Assembly (NCBI GenBank): GCA_945273835.1 | Contig: CALYPL010000003.1 | Location: 87,059 to 151,058 of the forward strand | Origin: an uncultured Dysgonomonas sp. | GTDB lineage: Bacteria; Bacteroidota; Bacteroidia; Bacteroidales; Dysgonomonadaceae | Direction: 5' to 3' | Length of the DNA: 64,000 bases | Shown here: piece by piece, positions 28,649 to 38,908 of the stretch | Layout of the letters: each line of letters opens with the position of its first letter | Numbering within the stretch: the first letter of the stretch is position 1 | The notes under the pieces: generated by a model | Told to the model about the DNA's origin: nothing | Databases searched by the model: none | The model's input: the letters and a program-made list of their open reading frames with translations, nothing else | Position numbers and translations under genes: made by a program

Positions 28649-30700
28649 ATGCAAATACTAAAAAAGGACCTATCCTGCCGTTTTTTTATGTCGGCAGCCT
28701 TGATACTGTCGATGTCTTTTGTGAGCAAAGTAAATGCTTTGCAAAATAATTTTTCGGATTCTGTTCAGATTAAGACCGATGCAAAGGCATTGCCTATAAC
28801 TGACAGCCTCTACAAGTCTCTTTTCAAAGTCACCCCCGAAGTACTTGAACTTGTGAACGATACTGAAACGGGAGTGGGTAAAATACCTGTTACTATTACG
28901 GGAAGTTTTCCCGATATATGTTCCGATCAAAACATAAAGGGGGTAATCATCCCGGTTCTTAAAGATAAGAAAAGCAAATATATTGACAAGGAACTTGTCA
29001 ATTATAATCGCGAGGAACTTGGGGATTCTATCGAATTTCACGGATCGAATGTTGTGGGAAGCGGCATCAATATTGGTCAGAAAGGAAATACTAATTTTAC
29101 AATTAACACATCTTTCAGATATAAATTCTTTAATTATTATAGAGATTTTAGGCGATGTGAGTTGTTTCTGCGCTTTAAAACAACCGTTAACGGAAAAGAT
29201 TCATTACTGATACCTGATATAAAGTTGGCGGATGGACTATCGGCGACCATTAGCCTGTTTCGTGAACAAATAGCCTTAACACCATTATACTCGTTAGGCA
29301 AATTCTACGGCAAGGTACATGAAACTTCAAATGTCGATATCATGGTTGATCATGAAGCTACTGACATCACTCCTGAGGATTGGAAATCTGACAAATTTGA
29401 TTATTGGTTGGATTTTGTGAAATTGTATAATGGAAACAGCTATAAATCATCGCATCTGCATGTGGTAATTACCTCTTACATGTTACCTGATAAGAAATAC
29501 TCGATAAGTGGTAAACTGGCTGCCAAAAAGGGAAATAATGTACGGAAATCGTTAAAAGAATATTTCGAGAAAAATAATATCAAAGCCAAGATAAGCACCA
29601 AAGTGGTCAGACGGGAATGGAGCGACGTGAAGAAGTTGATTGAAAAATCAAGCTGGAGAAAGAACGATACCATTATTCGGCAGTTAATAGATTTAAAATA
29701 CATATCAGGTCAAACAGATTTCTCCGCACAAAACATTCCTGACGAATACATACATTATGTAGATAGTATATTGCCACTTTTACAATTTGTAAATCTTGAT
29801 GCCGATTATTCTACATCGGGCAAATCGGATGAGAAAATTTATGATGCCATTGAGCGCGAAGCGTACAAAGATTTATCGCTTGACGAATTGCTTTATGCCC
29901 CCCTTTTACCTATCAGGTTGTATCCTCAGATTTGGAATTGGGCAAAAGACAACTATCCGAATGATTATCGTATTTGGAATAATATCGCCGCTTATTATCT
30001 ATCGCCTGATAAATACGGCTATCAAGATAAAGAAGTAACTTATAATGACCTGCTCAAAGCTGCGGAGCTTGCGCCTGAAACAGCTGAATTGAGGGTAAAT
30101 GAGGCTATCTTTGCTGCGTACGACAACAACGGAAATATTGGAGCTGCGGAAAGATATCTTAACGAAGCGGCTAAAGCTAACAAATCTTACAAAAAAGAAA
30201 ACCTGAATAAGTTATTTCAACTCACGAATATGAATCCGATTGATGAGCTTTGGGGCATGTTTTATTTGAAAAAAGGTGATTATAAAAAGGCTTCTGAGGC
30301 GTTTGGTGACAACAGAACTAATAATGCGGCTCTGGCTCATATTATGAATAAGGATTATCTTAAAGCAAAAAAAGCTCTGTATTACAGACACTCTGAAAGA
30401 GGCTTGTGTAGTGGAAATGGTTCAATCTACGATTGCACAAGTTCAGATAAATCAATAGCCTACTATCTGAAAGCTATACTTGCCGCACGAACCAATACTG
30501 ATGCATCGAACGAAAAGGATATTTTCTGGCTTCTTATGGAAGTGACCAAACCTGCTCAGATTCCCTCCGCATGCGAATGTCATGGTGAAGGTTTAATTTA
30601 CGATGCCCTTAATGATATAGAATTTGAAAATCGGCTATCTCCGCATGATCAGTCAATGTTGGAGATGATCTCTAGACCTATTATACAATTTTCAATGTAA
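28649..30700 (+). CDS. Divergent exported paralog of the TPR lipoprotein (copy 2)
   Basis: A 683-residue exported protein with the same plan as the gene at 26704: N-terminal beta domain (IPVTITGSFPDI), the VNGKDSLLIPDIKLADG segment, the OmpA-like stretch (about 265-330, with SYMLPDKKYSISGKLAAKKG) and late TPR-like helices (DYRIWNNIAAYYLSPDK, GDYKKASEAFGDNRTNNAALA). The signal peptide (about 1-31, ending VNALQ) has no lipobox Cys, so it should be released to the periplasm or held another way. It is over 100 residues longer than copy 1 owing to loops in the N-terminal half and a Cys-containing stretch near 590-605. Function is unknown. Confidence 0.72.
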   Translation: MQILKKDLSCRFFMSAALILSMSFVSKVNALQNNFSDSVQIKTDAKALPITDSLYKSLFKVTPEVLELVNDTETGVGKIPVTITGSFPDICSDQNIKGVIIPVLKDKKSKYIDKELVNYNREELGDSIEFHGSNVVGSGINIGQKGNTNFTINTSFRYKFFNYYRDFRRCELFLRFKTTVNGKDSLLIPDIKLADGLSATISLFREQIALTPLYSLGKFYGKVHETSNVDIMVDHEATDITPEDWKSDKFDYWLDFVKLYNGNSYKSSHLHVVITSYMLPDKKYSISGKLAAKKGNNVRKSLKEYFEKNNIKAKISTKVVRREWSDVKKLIEKSSWRKNDTIIRQLIDLKYISGQTDFSAQNIPDEYIHYVDSILPLLQFVNLDADYSTSGKSDEKIYDAIEREAYKDLSLDELLYAPLLPIRLYPQIWNWAKDNYPNDYRIWNNIAAYYLSPDKYGYQDKEVTYNDLLKAAELAPETAELRVNEAIFAAYDNNGNIGAAERYLNEAAKANKSYKKENLNKLFQLTNMNPIDELWGMFYLKKGDYKKASEAFGDNRTNNAALAHIMNKDYLKAKKALYYRHSERGLCSGNGSIYDCTSSDKSIAYYLKAILAARTNTDASNEKDIFWLLMEVTKPAQIPSACECHGEGLIYDALNDIEFENRLSPHDQSMLEMISRPIIQFSM

Positions 30701-30827
30701 TATCGGAAAGTAGAAATTTCACAAAGACTTTTCGAAAAAGATAGATTGAGGTTTAAGGTTATTTTACCCCTGTACTTTTTTATAGCTGATTTATAACGGA
30801 AATGCGATTATATAATTGACATAAACA

Positions 30828-32909
30828 ATGCTAAAACTCAGAAGTAATTCATTCATCCGTATTCTTTTACTGACAACCTTGATGCTATCCCTGTCTTTGG
30901 GGAATAGTATTAGAGCTATGCAAGATAACTATTCGGACTCTACTCAGGTTAAGCCCGATGTTATCACACCACCACTATCAGACAGTCTGTACTCATCACT
31001 GTTCAACGTGACACCTAAAACACTTGAACTTGTTTACTGTACAGTACCCGACGATGATAAAAAACCAGACAGATTAATCGAAAATTTAGATTTCAGAACT
31101 GATTACCTTTGGCACGAAATGGATCTTTCTATTGAAGAAATGAAAGTATACAATCTTAGAAAAGAGGGATATAAAATACCTGTTGTGATAACCGGAATTT
31201 TTCCGAATATAACTACCGACAGAAAGATAAGGGGCGTGATCATTCCTGTTCTCAAATCAGAAATTCAACTAAATGGCAACAACTTAGAAATTCTTGGTGA
31301 CTCGATTTACTTTCACGGGGTTGACGTTGATGGTAAAGGGATTACTATCGATCGGAACGATAATACGAATTTCGCGATAAAAACTTCGTTTGATTATTAT
31401 TATGCATTTAAACGTTCCGAATTGTACCTGCGTTTTAAAACAACCGTCAACGGTAAAGATTCGTTGCTGATACCTGATATAAAAGTAGCTGATGGTGTTA
31501 ATACGACTATTAGCTTGTTTGACGAAAATGAATTTATTGTTCCTGCCTTCTCGTTCGGCAAATATTACGATAATGATGAGGTAAATTCAAAAGCCAATAT
31601 CATGGCTGACCCTTATGCAATCGACATCATGGATGAAGACTGGCAATCAGACGAGTTTAATGATTGGTTGAATTTTGTTAAATTATACAATGGAAACAGT
31701 TTTAAAACGTCGAAACTGAACGTTGTTGTTACATCTTATTTACTGCCTGACGAAAAATATTCGATCAGCAACGAACTGGCTGCCGACAGGGGTAATCATG
31801 CTCTGCGTTCTCTAAAAAAATATTTCAAGCAAAATAAAATCAAAGCTCAAATAAGCATGAACGTTGTCAGACGTACATGGGATGATATCAAGAAATTAAT
31901 TAAAGAAGAATCGGGATTAAATAATAAAGACTCAATTATACAGGCAATAGATTTTAAATATGCAGATCAACCCCAATTTTCGGCTAAAAAAATACCGGAA
32001 AATTACATCCATATAGCAGACAGCCTTTTACCCTTATGGCAAAATGTAAAGCTGAACGCAACTTATACTATGGGAAAAACATTGGATGAAATAAATTCTG
32101 AGGCAACAAAATTCAAAAACTATAAAAAATTTTCACTCGATGAACAACTATCACTTATTATATATTCTGGAATTGTAGACATAAGTTATTGCTACAAATA
32201 TTTTACCGAAAAACACAAAAAAGATTATCGTGTTTGGAATAACCTTGCTATATGTTATTACATGATCGGAGATTCTGATGACGAAAGAATGCAAAAAGCT
32301 GTGGAAGCCTTGAACATGGCTGAACGGCTGGCTCCTAATGCACCCGAAGTAATAATAAATAAGGCGATATTCGCTTTACGAAGCGGCAATCTTGACTACC
32401 TGAATAACAATGAAACAATCAACAAATTAGAAGAAGCCGGCAAATCTTATAATAAGAAAAGTAAGCTCAAGCTATTTCAGCTCACAAACATGAATCCGGC
32501 TGATGAGCTTTTAGGGAATTATTACCTGAAAAAAGGCGATTACGAAAAGGCATTGAAAGCATATGGCAATAACAAATCGTGCAACGCGCTTTTAGCTCAC
32601 ATCATGAACAAAGATTACGAGAAAACCCGATATGTTTCTTCTAACAGAATATTTATTCCAAATTCAGAATCAAGTGCAAAGGAATATTATCTGCTGGCAA
32701 TATTAAAAGCTCGCATGAGCGATGGCTACTCTAACGAGAAACTGATATTGGACTATTTAACAACAGCCTATTCTTACAATCGGGAATTGCTATTATATAA
32801 TAATTTATTGAACGATTTGGAATTTGATAATCATGTCTCAAAAGAATCAATGTATATTGTATACCTGCTGCGAAAATATAACTTGCATGTACCCAATTTT
32901 TCCGAATAA
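30828..32909 (+). CDS. Divergent exported paralog of the TPR lipoprotein (copy 3)
   Basis: A 693-residue exported protein closest to copy 2: both share LRFKTTVNGKDSLLIPDIK nearly word for word, and LFQLTNMNP plus DELLGNYYLKKGDYEKALKAYG in the TPR part. A signal peptide (about 1-31, ending IRAMQ) lacks a lipobox Cys. There is a unique insertion near residues 65-105 (charged, before the first beta domain). It starts 127 bases after copy 2, so they probably share a transcript. Copies 2 and 3 are more like each other than like copy 1, which implies the lipoprotein gene was duplicated, lost its lipobox, then duplicated again. Confidence 0.72.
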   Translation: MLKLRSNSFIRILLLTTLMLSLSLGNSIRAMQDNYSDSTQVKPDVITPPLSDSLYSSLFNVTPKTLELVYCTVPDDDKKPDRLIENLDFRTDYLWHEMDLSIEEMKVYNLRKEGYKIPVVITGIFPNITTDRKIRGVIIPVLKSEIQLNGNNLEILGDSIYFHGVDVDGKGITIDRNDNTNFAIKTSFDYYYAFKRSELYLRFKTTVNGKDSLLIPDIKVADGVNTTISLFDENEFIVPAFSFGKYYDNDEVNSKANIMADPYAIDIMDEDWQSDEFNDWLNFVKLYNGNSFKTSKLNVVVTSYLLPDEKYSISNELAADRGNHALRSLKKYFKQNKIKAQISMNVVRRTWDDIKKLIKEESGLNNKDSIIQAIDFKYADQPQFSAKKIPENYIHIADSLLPLWQNVKLNATYTMGKTLDEINSEATKFKNYKKFSLDEQLSLIIYSGIVDISYCYKYFTEKHKKDYRVWNNLAICYYMIGDSDDERMQKAVEALNMAERLAPNAPEVIINKAIFALRSGNLDYLNNNETINKLEEAGKSYNKKSKLKLFQLTNMNPADELLGNYYLKKGDYEKALKAYGNNKSCNALLAHIMNKDYEKTRYVSSNRIFIPNSESSAKEYYLLAILKARMSDGYSNEKLILDYLTTAYSYNRELLLYNNLLNDLEFDNHVSKESMYIVYLLRKYNLHVPNFSE

Positions 32910-33148
32910 ATCTCTCTTTATGTAATGTACCTGCTGCTGTTTAAATATAGATATGCGACATTTCACGATGAGAGATAATAGTATAGATTATGGAATTGGG
33001 GCTTTTCGGACAATGTCAATCAGTTTAACTTGATTGTTTTAATCTGTTTTATTGCGATATTTCTATCCGATTTAGTATTACAGAAGGTCAAGCATTTCAA
33101 TAAAAATTAAAAAACTCCCTCATCCGTGAATATGCCACAGTAAATTTA

Positions 33149-33180
33149 AAGCCGATATGTTATTACTATCGGCTTATTTT
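33149..33180. terminator. Hairpin after the TPR cluster, probable terminator
   Basis: A perfect 9-bp stem aagccgata / tatcggctt with a 9-base loop; AT-rich on both sides with TTTT on the right. It could end transcription from the TPR genes (plus) or from the decayed gene at 33208-33393 (minus). Confidence 0.55.
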
Positions 33181-33207
33181 GAATTATTGTTGTTCAAATA
33201 AGCATGT

Positions 33208-33393
33208 TTATGGTTTCACTTTTTTAACTTTAATAAAATTGCTTTTAACTTCGTGCATCGGAGCGTTTTTACATAAAACCATCTTGTCTCCATCAAGTTT
33301 CTGAATAACCCAATCTCCAATTAATGAAGCCGAAGTTACCGAAGACGCTGATCTGATTTACATCAGTTTACCTGCAGCCTCATACTCGAATTT
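33208..33393 (-). pseudogene. Decayed gene fragment, unknown family
   Basis: On the minus strand, this stretch reads as a protein-like C-terminus: FEYEAAGKLM, then an in-frame TAA (33358-33360), then about 49 codons containing SASLIGDWVIQKLDGDKM and ending VKKVKP before a natural TAA at 33208-33210. The first stop differs by one base from a Lys codon. A further stop lies at 33394, after which the plausible frame shifts. Amino-acid make-up is normal and a hairpin terminator follows. It looks like the 3' end of a small exported protein gene that has been inactivated. The family is not recognised. Confidence 0.4.
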
Positions 33394-33400
33394 TCAATAA

Positions 33401-33747
33401 CTGCAAAAAAAGAACCGTTTACTCCCAAAGAAAAAAGAGCAACCGAGTAAGGCTAATATTGATATACAAACCTTAACCGATTCCATTACTGACTTCAAAA
33501 AGGCAAATAATAAGTATGAACATATACTTAAGATGAACTCAAATAAAATGAAAATTTATTATAAAGATAGGTTCGAAATTCTAAAAAGAGCTGCGTCTTT
33601 AGAGTATTTTGTACAAGATTCGGGAGATAAGTAAAGCTAAAACTTAATGAAGAAATTTAACGAAACAGCTTATGGACAAAGCAAGATAAAATAGATTGGG
33701 ATAAATTGCATAATACAATAAATATCATTTATGATAATTTTTTATAA
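33401..33747 (+). pseudogene. Decayed gene fragment with frameshifts, unknown family
   Basis: A plus-strand frame without any start codon runs 33401-33634 and encodes a charged helical sequence (for example DSITDFKKANNKYEHILK and FEILKRAASLEYFVQDS). After its stop, protein-like sequence continues in other frames: KLKLNEEI, then WTKQDKIDWDKLHNTINI and a stop at 33745-33747. This is what a single gene with a missing 5' end and two or more frameshifts would look like. I do not recognise the family. The neighbouring fragment on the other strand points to a deletion that joined two dying genes back to back. Confidence 0.4.
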
Positions 33748-33888
33748 AAATCAAAAAGCAATTTCCGATGTCGGACGAATCTGAATACCGAATATGCTGT
33801 TTAATTATTGACAGGATGAGCAATAATCAACAGCGATTTAAAAGACGAAAGTGTATAAATAATTATTAATCAGGTTAGCACCATTTTA

Positions 33889-34596
33889 TCAGAAACGCAC
33901 TCCTAACGAACAGGTTAAATTGCGGTTTTTCAACTTATAATCTGAGCTGTTGGATACATCAAACAAACCATATTCACAGCCTACATTGAAACTGACGATA
34001 TCATAAACAAGACCTATTTTGCCGATTGCACCATAATCATATTTTTTCAGACCGTCAGACCTGAATGTTTTGACATCGTCATGCGATTTGTCAATAAAAA
34101 TGGGCGTTGCGGAACCAAAGCCTTGAGTTTCGCCACCTTTCACTTTGGTTTTGCCCTTAAAACCATAACCACCGTAAGCACCTGCATAGAAATTGATAGA
34201 AGTTAATTTAGACAACTTCAGCTCAAGCCCGAGCATAGCCGGAATCTGAACATAATTGGCATCAATCGTCAAAGTCACATCCTGACGGGTAACCAAATTT
34301 GTAACCTCATCCCTCACTTCGCTTGTGTCATGGCGTTTAAGCCCCTTCTTAGTCAGATCGACACCTGATTGGAAGTAAAGCGGACCTTGCATCCTAACGG
34401 CAAAGCTATACCCTAAGTTAAAACCAATTTTTGTTTTCTTATAGTTGTTAGAGCCCTCAATATCCATCTCGGAGAAATTAACACCACCCTGAAGTTCCGA
34501 TATTAACTTCGTCATCCGTTGAGCATTGGCACCCGATAGCGACAAAAGAAGCCCTGCTAAAAACAAAACCGACTTTATATTTAAGTGTATTCTCAT
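33889..34596 (-). CDS. PorT-family outer-membrane beta-barrel protein
   Basis: A 235-residue exported protein with a signal peptide (about 1-25, ending SGANAQ) followed by alternating amphipathic strands typical of an 8-strand barrel of the OMP_b-brl type: GGVNFSEM, IGFNLGYSFAV, YFQSGVDLTKKGL, YVQIPAMLGLELKL, FYAGAYGGYGF, and a C-terminal strand ending in Phe (CSLGVRF), as BAM substrates do. Such proteins are annotated PorT family in Bacteroidota, but this does not imply the type IX secretion role of true PorT. It lies just downstream of the M16 protease gene on the same strand (41 bases), so co-transcription is possible. Confidence 0.82.
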   Translation of the reverse strand: MRIHLNIKSVLFLAGLLLSLSGANAQRMTKLISELQGGVNFSEMDIEGSNNYKKTKIGFNLGYSFAVRMQGPLYFQSGVDLTKKGLKRHDTSEVRDEVTNLVTRQDVTLTIDANYVQIPAMLGLELKLSKLTSINFYAGAYGGYGFKGKTKVKGGETQGFGSATPIFIDKSHDDVKTFRSDGLKKYDYGAIGKIGLVYDIVSFNVGCEYGLFDVSNSSDYKLKNRNLTCSLGVRF

Positions 34597-34637
34597 TCGT
34601 CAAATTTTAAAATTCAATCCATGCAAAGTTAAAATAA

Positions 34638-35858
34638 TTAATTATATATTAATGAAGACAAGTTTGTTTCGTCAAAAATTTCATTTGCAACCTCAAGCAC
34701 ATCCGCCGAGCTGATACGCTCAATCTTAGCCATTGTTTCAGACAAACTGTCGTAACTGTTGAAATGAAAGAAACTTTTTCCGAGCGACAAAGCCAGATTC
34801 TCTCTATTATCCGTCGAAACGCCAATCTGCCCCATAAACTGTCTCTTAGCCGCATGCAACTGTGAAGTCGACAAAGCACATTCCCTCAACCGACGCAATT
34901 GACGATAAGTCAAAGACAAGCAAGCCTTCAGATTGCTCTTATCGCAACCGAAATAGATAGACGTCATCCCAGTGTCGGTATATCCCGTTACGGACGATTC
35001 CACATTGTAGACATAACCATATTTTTCACGGAGCGATACATTCAAGCGGCTGTTCATACCCGGCCCGCCAAGAATATTGTTTACCAACAAAAGCGTTTTA
35101 TAACGCTCGTCGAATATCGGATACGATTGCCCCCCTATCAGCGCATGCACCTGAGTAGTATCTTTATCTTCGTGATTATGCACCGATTGCACACAAATAG
35201 GCTTCACACGCGGACTGCAAGCAACGCTCACAGCTTCGGCGATAATATATTTTTCGCACAAACGCACTATCCTTTTCATCGGAGTACGCCCCATTGAGAA
35301 AAAAACCATATTGGCAGCATGGTAATACATACCTACAAACCGCTTCACACTGTCCGAGTCGAATGTTTGAAGTGACTCTGCGCTTCCCAAAATATTATGT
35401 CCCAATTGCGAACCGCAAAAAATCAGATTCTCAAAATCATCGTAAATCAACTCTGAAGGACTATCATCATACGAGTGTATCTCGTCAATCACCACATCAC
35501 GTTCCTTATCAATCTCGTTTTGCGGAAACTGTGAACCAAATATAAGATCGGCAAGCAGTTCAACCGCACGCTCTATATGCTCTTCTAAAAATATGGAGTA
35601 AATAACCGTCTCTTCCTTGTTAGTATAAGCATTGAGTTCGCCCCCCACATTCTCCATACGATTTATAATGTGGTGCGCACGCCGTTTAGCCGTACCCTTA
35701 AACAGCATATGTTCAGTAAAATGAGCCATACCAAACTGGTCAGAAGCCTCGTCACGTGTGCCTGCATTGACAAAGAAACCACAATAAGAAACATTTCCTT
35801 CCGAGGGTAAATGTATTATCCTCAACCCATTGGGCAAAGTGTAAGATTGATATTCCAT
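34638..35858 (-). CDS. M16-family zinc metallopeptidase
   Basis: A 406-residue pitrilysin/processing-peptidase-type protease. The inverted zinc motif HFTEH has ligands His46 and His50 and catalytic Glu49; the third ligand is Glu126 in VIDEIHSY, exactly 76 residues after His50, the family spacing. The second half carries the catalytically inactive M16_C domain with the Arg/Tyr substrate-positioning residues in NSRLNVSLREKYGYVYNV. No signal peptide is seen, so it acts in the cytoplasm, probably on short peptides. I start it at the ATG at 35858 (MEYQSYTLPNGLRI), the standard family start; the longer reading adds 14 unrelated residues. The length matches the one-lobe bacterial PqqL/YmxG-like class. 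Confidence 0.93.
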   Translation of the reverse strand: MEYQSYTLPNGLRIIHLPSEGNVSYCGFFVNAGTRDEASDQFGMAHFTEHMLFKGTAKRRAHHIINRMENVGGELNAYTNKEETVIYSIFLEEHIERAVELLADLIFGSQFPQNEIDKERDVVIDEIHSYDDSPSELIYDDFENLIFCGSQLGHNILGSAESLQTFDSDSVKRFVGMYYHAANMVFFSMGRTPMKRIVRLCEKYIIAEAVSVACSPRVKPICVQSVHNHEDKDTTQVHALIGGQSYPIFDERYKTLLLVNNILGGPGMNSRLNVSLREKYGYVYNVESSVTGYTDTGMTSIYFGCDKSNLKACLSLTYRQLRRLRECALSTSQLHAAKRQFMGQIGVSTDNRENLALSLGKSFFHFNSYDSLSETMAKIERISSADVLEVANEIFDETNLSSLIYN

Positions 35859-36079
35859 GAACAAAGAAAAATATACGTAAAGGTAGTTTATTTTACTCAA
35901 AAATAAATAGCACGGCGGCGTTTGCCCCCTATCCTACCCGACAACCTTATTTAAACATGAAAGATGAGCCGAATGTTGCTCCCATAATGATTTTTGCCCC
36001 CCGTTATCTATAAATAAAAACTATCCACTGCATTAACAAACCGTTTTTTATCTCATAAAACATTAAACCTATTTATCTT

Positions 36080-38749
36080 ATGAACGTTGAACTCTACATC
36101 GACAATCAGCTTTGCGATCTGCCCGACCCTACCCAATTGAACATTGTCCTCAAGCGGGTATTTATAAACCCATCGTCATTGAGTACAAAAGACGCTCAGA
36201 AATCGTACGATATGACTTTGCCCCCCACACCTCGCAACAACGCAATTTTCAGACATATAAATATAGAAGAAGTACAAAACAAATTCTCGTATTACCCCGA
36301 TGCACGCCTTTACACAAACGGAACACTTATACTCGATGGAAAATTCCGTCTGTCGGGCATCAGCAAAAGCGGTTACCAAGGCAATCTTGGGGTTCCTGCT
36401 CCCCTGACCGCTAAAGACGTTTTTGGCAACACCACAATGAGCCAGATCGGAGACTGGCTGTTTAATTATGATGGGCTTCAAAGCATAGAAACTTACAACA
36501 ATCTGAGATACAACGACAAAAAGTATGGTAATATTGCCCCTTTCATCATACCGTTTGTTTTATACGGATTGATGCCCGATAAGGATTACATGAGTGGAAA
36601 GAACATAGATCGGGAAGAAATTAGCGAAGACATCGAATTTAAACACGAAGATTTTCCGCCATCAGTAAACTGCTTGCACCTGATAAAAGAAATTTTTGAA
36701 AAAGCTAAATACTCCATCTCTGGAAATGCTTTCGACGACGAACGGCTTAAAAACCTGTACGTGAGCTATAAGAATGACGAAGATTACAAAATTGAATTAA
36801 ACGTCAAGCCACTCAGCGTTAAAGGAAGCTGGTGCAATTACAACCCGGATACAAACTTATATGAAACAAAATACAAGGCAAAAGATTATATCTGGTGCGG
36901 AAACAAATCATACAGTTGTGTTTCGGCAAATCTTTTTGTTGGAAGAAATGTAAATATATCTCCCGCTAATATCAAAAGCGACGATGCGGGAAATTTAACC
37001 TATACAAAAAATAAAGATTTCAATGAATTAAAATTCAGAATACCCTATTCAGGATTGTATAAAATAGACTTATCAGCCTCAATCCAATGCCTGAATTATT
37101 TCCGAACGGGAATGAATCCCTTTATCGACTATAAAAATTTCCGAAAGGTACAAAGCGAATTGAAGCTAATACGCTATAAGCATGAGGATGACAATGAATT
37201 TCTGTGGGATAACGAGAAATTTGACAACACGTTCTATACACAAAATACGAACTCAATAGACTGTACCCCAAGAATAAACGATTTGTTTCCGAGAGAAGGA
37301 GCAGTACATTTCATAGACCCTAAGCAAAACCCGAATTTGATAGGAGGATTTTCATGGGGATCAAATGATTACCCTTCAGACAGCAATTATTTTGCAAATC
37401 CGGTGGTAAAACATGACAAAATATCTGACCATATTTTAAGTCATCACAATGTGATGGCAGCATCGGGGCGCAGGTCATGGGATAACGAGGTTAAAGAATT
37501 TGCGAAGTCAGCCGTAGCAAGTCCCGGTTACATGATGTGGGATGGCATCAACTTTGTAGAAACCGACAAGTTTAAAGTTGACCTCATCAATGCACCACAT
37601 TCCTTTACATTACAAAGTGAAGACGAAAGGTCAGGGTCAGGATCATTATCACAAATCATGTGGTTTGACGAAGGAGAAAACATTACCCTCATGTTCGTAA
37701 CAAGCAAATTTAACAGAGAATACAATAAAAGGGACTCGTGGGCAGGGCAGAAAATAGATTATGAACTCAAACTTACCCCTTTCCAACACGACGCCAGATG
37801 GCTGAAAGTCGATCCGGACATAGACGGCAACAAAAACGGAACAATGAAATGGGACGATACGCCAACATTCAATGAAGGAAAACTTAACTTATCGTCATGC
37901 CTGCCACAAAAAACAAAAATAGACGAGTGGCTCGATAATTTCTGCAAAACCTTTAATCTCGAATTAATAAACACTGGTGCGCAAAAATTTGAGTTAAACA
38001 TTAAGAATAAGGATATCACACGTTTCAAGGAAAACATAATCGACCTTGATAAAAAAACATCGGTCGAACTTCGCAGCAACGCAACATTAGGACTTCCACG
38101 CTCCTACCAGTTGGGATTTGAGGTGGAGACCTCAGAACAGGGATATTTTGAATCACAACAAAATGATGGCGATGCCAAAATTGCGAATTCGGGCGAAAAC
38201 GGCGGCGGTGAATTTCTCACGGGTAGCACCGACACATCCGTGATTGAACAGAAATCGGGCTTTTCATATTGCTGGTATAAGAAATTGAAAGACCGCTTAT
38301 ATGGAAAAACAATCGAAGTACCTGTAATCACCGAACACGAGGCTTGGGAAAGAACAACCAACTACAATGAAATCAGTCAGAAACGTTACTTTGACCTACG
38401 GCAACGCTTCTGGTTCAGAGCCCCCAAAAACCACTATGTAAACATACAAGGGCGTATGACACCCCTTGCCATACCCACAAACAGTTATAAAGCCGAAAAT
38501 CAGCCTCTCACACTCGACTATGAAGACAAACCGCAATCCATAGCCCGCAATTATTTTTTGCTGATGGACAATCGCTCATCCTATACATCCGTAAGTTGCT
38601 ATCTGACACCCGAAGAATACAATCAGATTTCGTACAGCTATGTGCGCTTCAATGGCGATCTTTACATGGTGGCTGAAGTGGATGGCTACGACCCGTTAGG
38701 CTTGAGTCAGGCAAAATTAAAATTGATCCGAGTATCCGATCTAAAATAG
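36080..38749 (+). CDS. Phage tail-type structural protein (Bacteroidota phage/prophage family)
   Basis: An 889-residue protein with no signal peptide. The first ~120 residues match a pattern I associate with Bacteroidota prophage tail regions: VELYIDNQLCDLPDP, then a KSYDMTLPPTPRNNAIFRH segment and YTNGTLILDGKFRLSG. A long central part is rich in aromatic and Asp/Asn residues. The C-terminal part ends YMVAEVDGYDPLGLSQAKLKLIRV, also as in those proteins, where it usually follows the tape-measure gene and forms part of the tail tip or baseplate. Here it stands alone on the plus strand with its own terminator, 5.5 kb from the tape-measure gene. The assignment rests on pattern memory; a profile search would be decisive. 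Confidence 0.6.
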   Translation: MNVELYIDNQLCDLPDPTQLNIVLKRVFINPSSLSTKDAQKSYDMTLPPTPRNNAIFRHINIEEVQNKFSYYPDARLYTNGTLILDGKFRLSGISKSGYQGNLGVPAPLTAKDVFGNTTMSQIGDWLFNYDGLQSIETYNNLRYNDKKYGNIAPFIIPFVLYGLMPDKDYMSGKNIDREEISEDIEFKHEDFPPSVNCLHLIKEIFEKAKYSISGNAFDDERLKNLYVSYKNDEDYKIELNVKPLSVKGSWCNYNPDTNLYETKYKAKDYIWCGNKSYSCVSANLFVGRNVNISPANIKSDDAGNLTYTKNKDFNELKFRIPYSGLYKIDLSASIQCLNYFRTGMNPFIDYKNFRKVQSELKLIRYKHEDDNEFLWDNEKFDNTFYTQNTNSIDCTPRINDLFPREGAVHFIDPKQNPNLIGGFSWGSNDYPSDSNYFANPVVKHDKISDHILSHHNVMAASGRRSWDNEVKEFAKSAVASPGYMMWDGINFVETDKFKVDLINAPHSFTLQSEDERSGSGSLSQIMWFDEGENITLMFVTSKFNREYNKRDSWAGQKIDYELKLTPFQHDARWLKVDPDIDGNKNGTMKWDDTPTFNEGKLNLSSCLPQKTKIDEWLDNFCKTFNLELINTGAQKFELNIKNKDITRFKENIIDLDKKTSVELRSNATLGLPRSYQLGFEVETSEQGYFESQQNDGDAKIANSGENGGGEFLTGSTDTSVIEQKSGFSYCWYKKLKDRLYGKTIEVPVITEHEAWERTTNYNEISQKRYFDLRQRFWFRAPKNHYVNIQGRMTPLAIPTNSYKAENQPLTLDYEDKPQSIARNYFLLMDNRSSYTSVSCYLTPEEYNQISYSYVRFNGDLYMVAEVDGYDPLGLSQAKLKLIRVSDLK

Positions 38750-38756
38750 CAAAAGA

Positions 38757-38778
38757 GGGGGCGCAAAGCTCCCTTTTT
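38757..38778 (+). terminator. Terminator after the tail-type gene
   Basis: A short G/C stem (gggggc with gctccc, one G-U pair) around gcaaa, followed by TTTTT. Confidence 0.75.
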
Positions 38779-38908
38779 CGTTTTTAGACCACATTTACCA
38801 ATCGAGCCATAATTTAGGTACAGCATCTTACTATCTCATCACTTTTTTCTTACCTTTGTCTTATAACAGATATAAACATAATAACGCATACTATTTAACT
38901 CATCAATT

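Noticed and set aside
33290..33396. Plus-strand reading ending LPAASYSNFQ across the decayed region
   Set aside because: Only about 27 codons between stops; the minus-strand reading over the same bases is longer and more protein-like.
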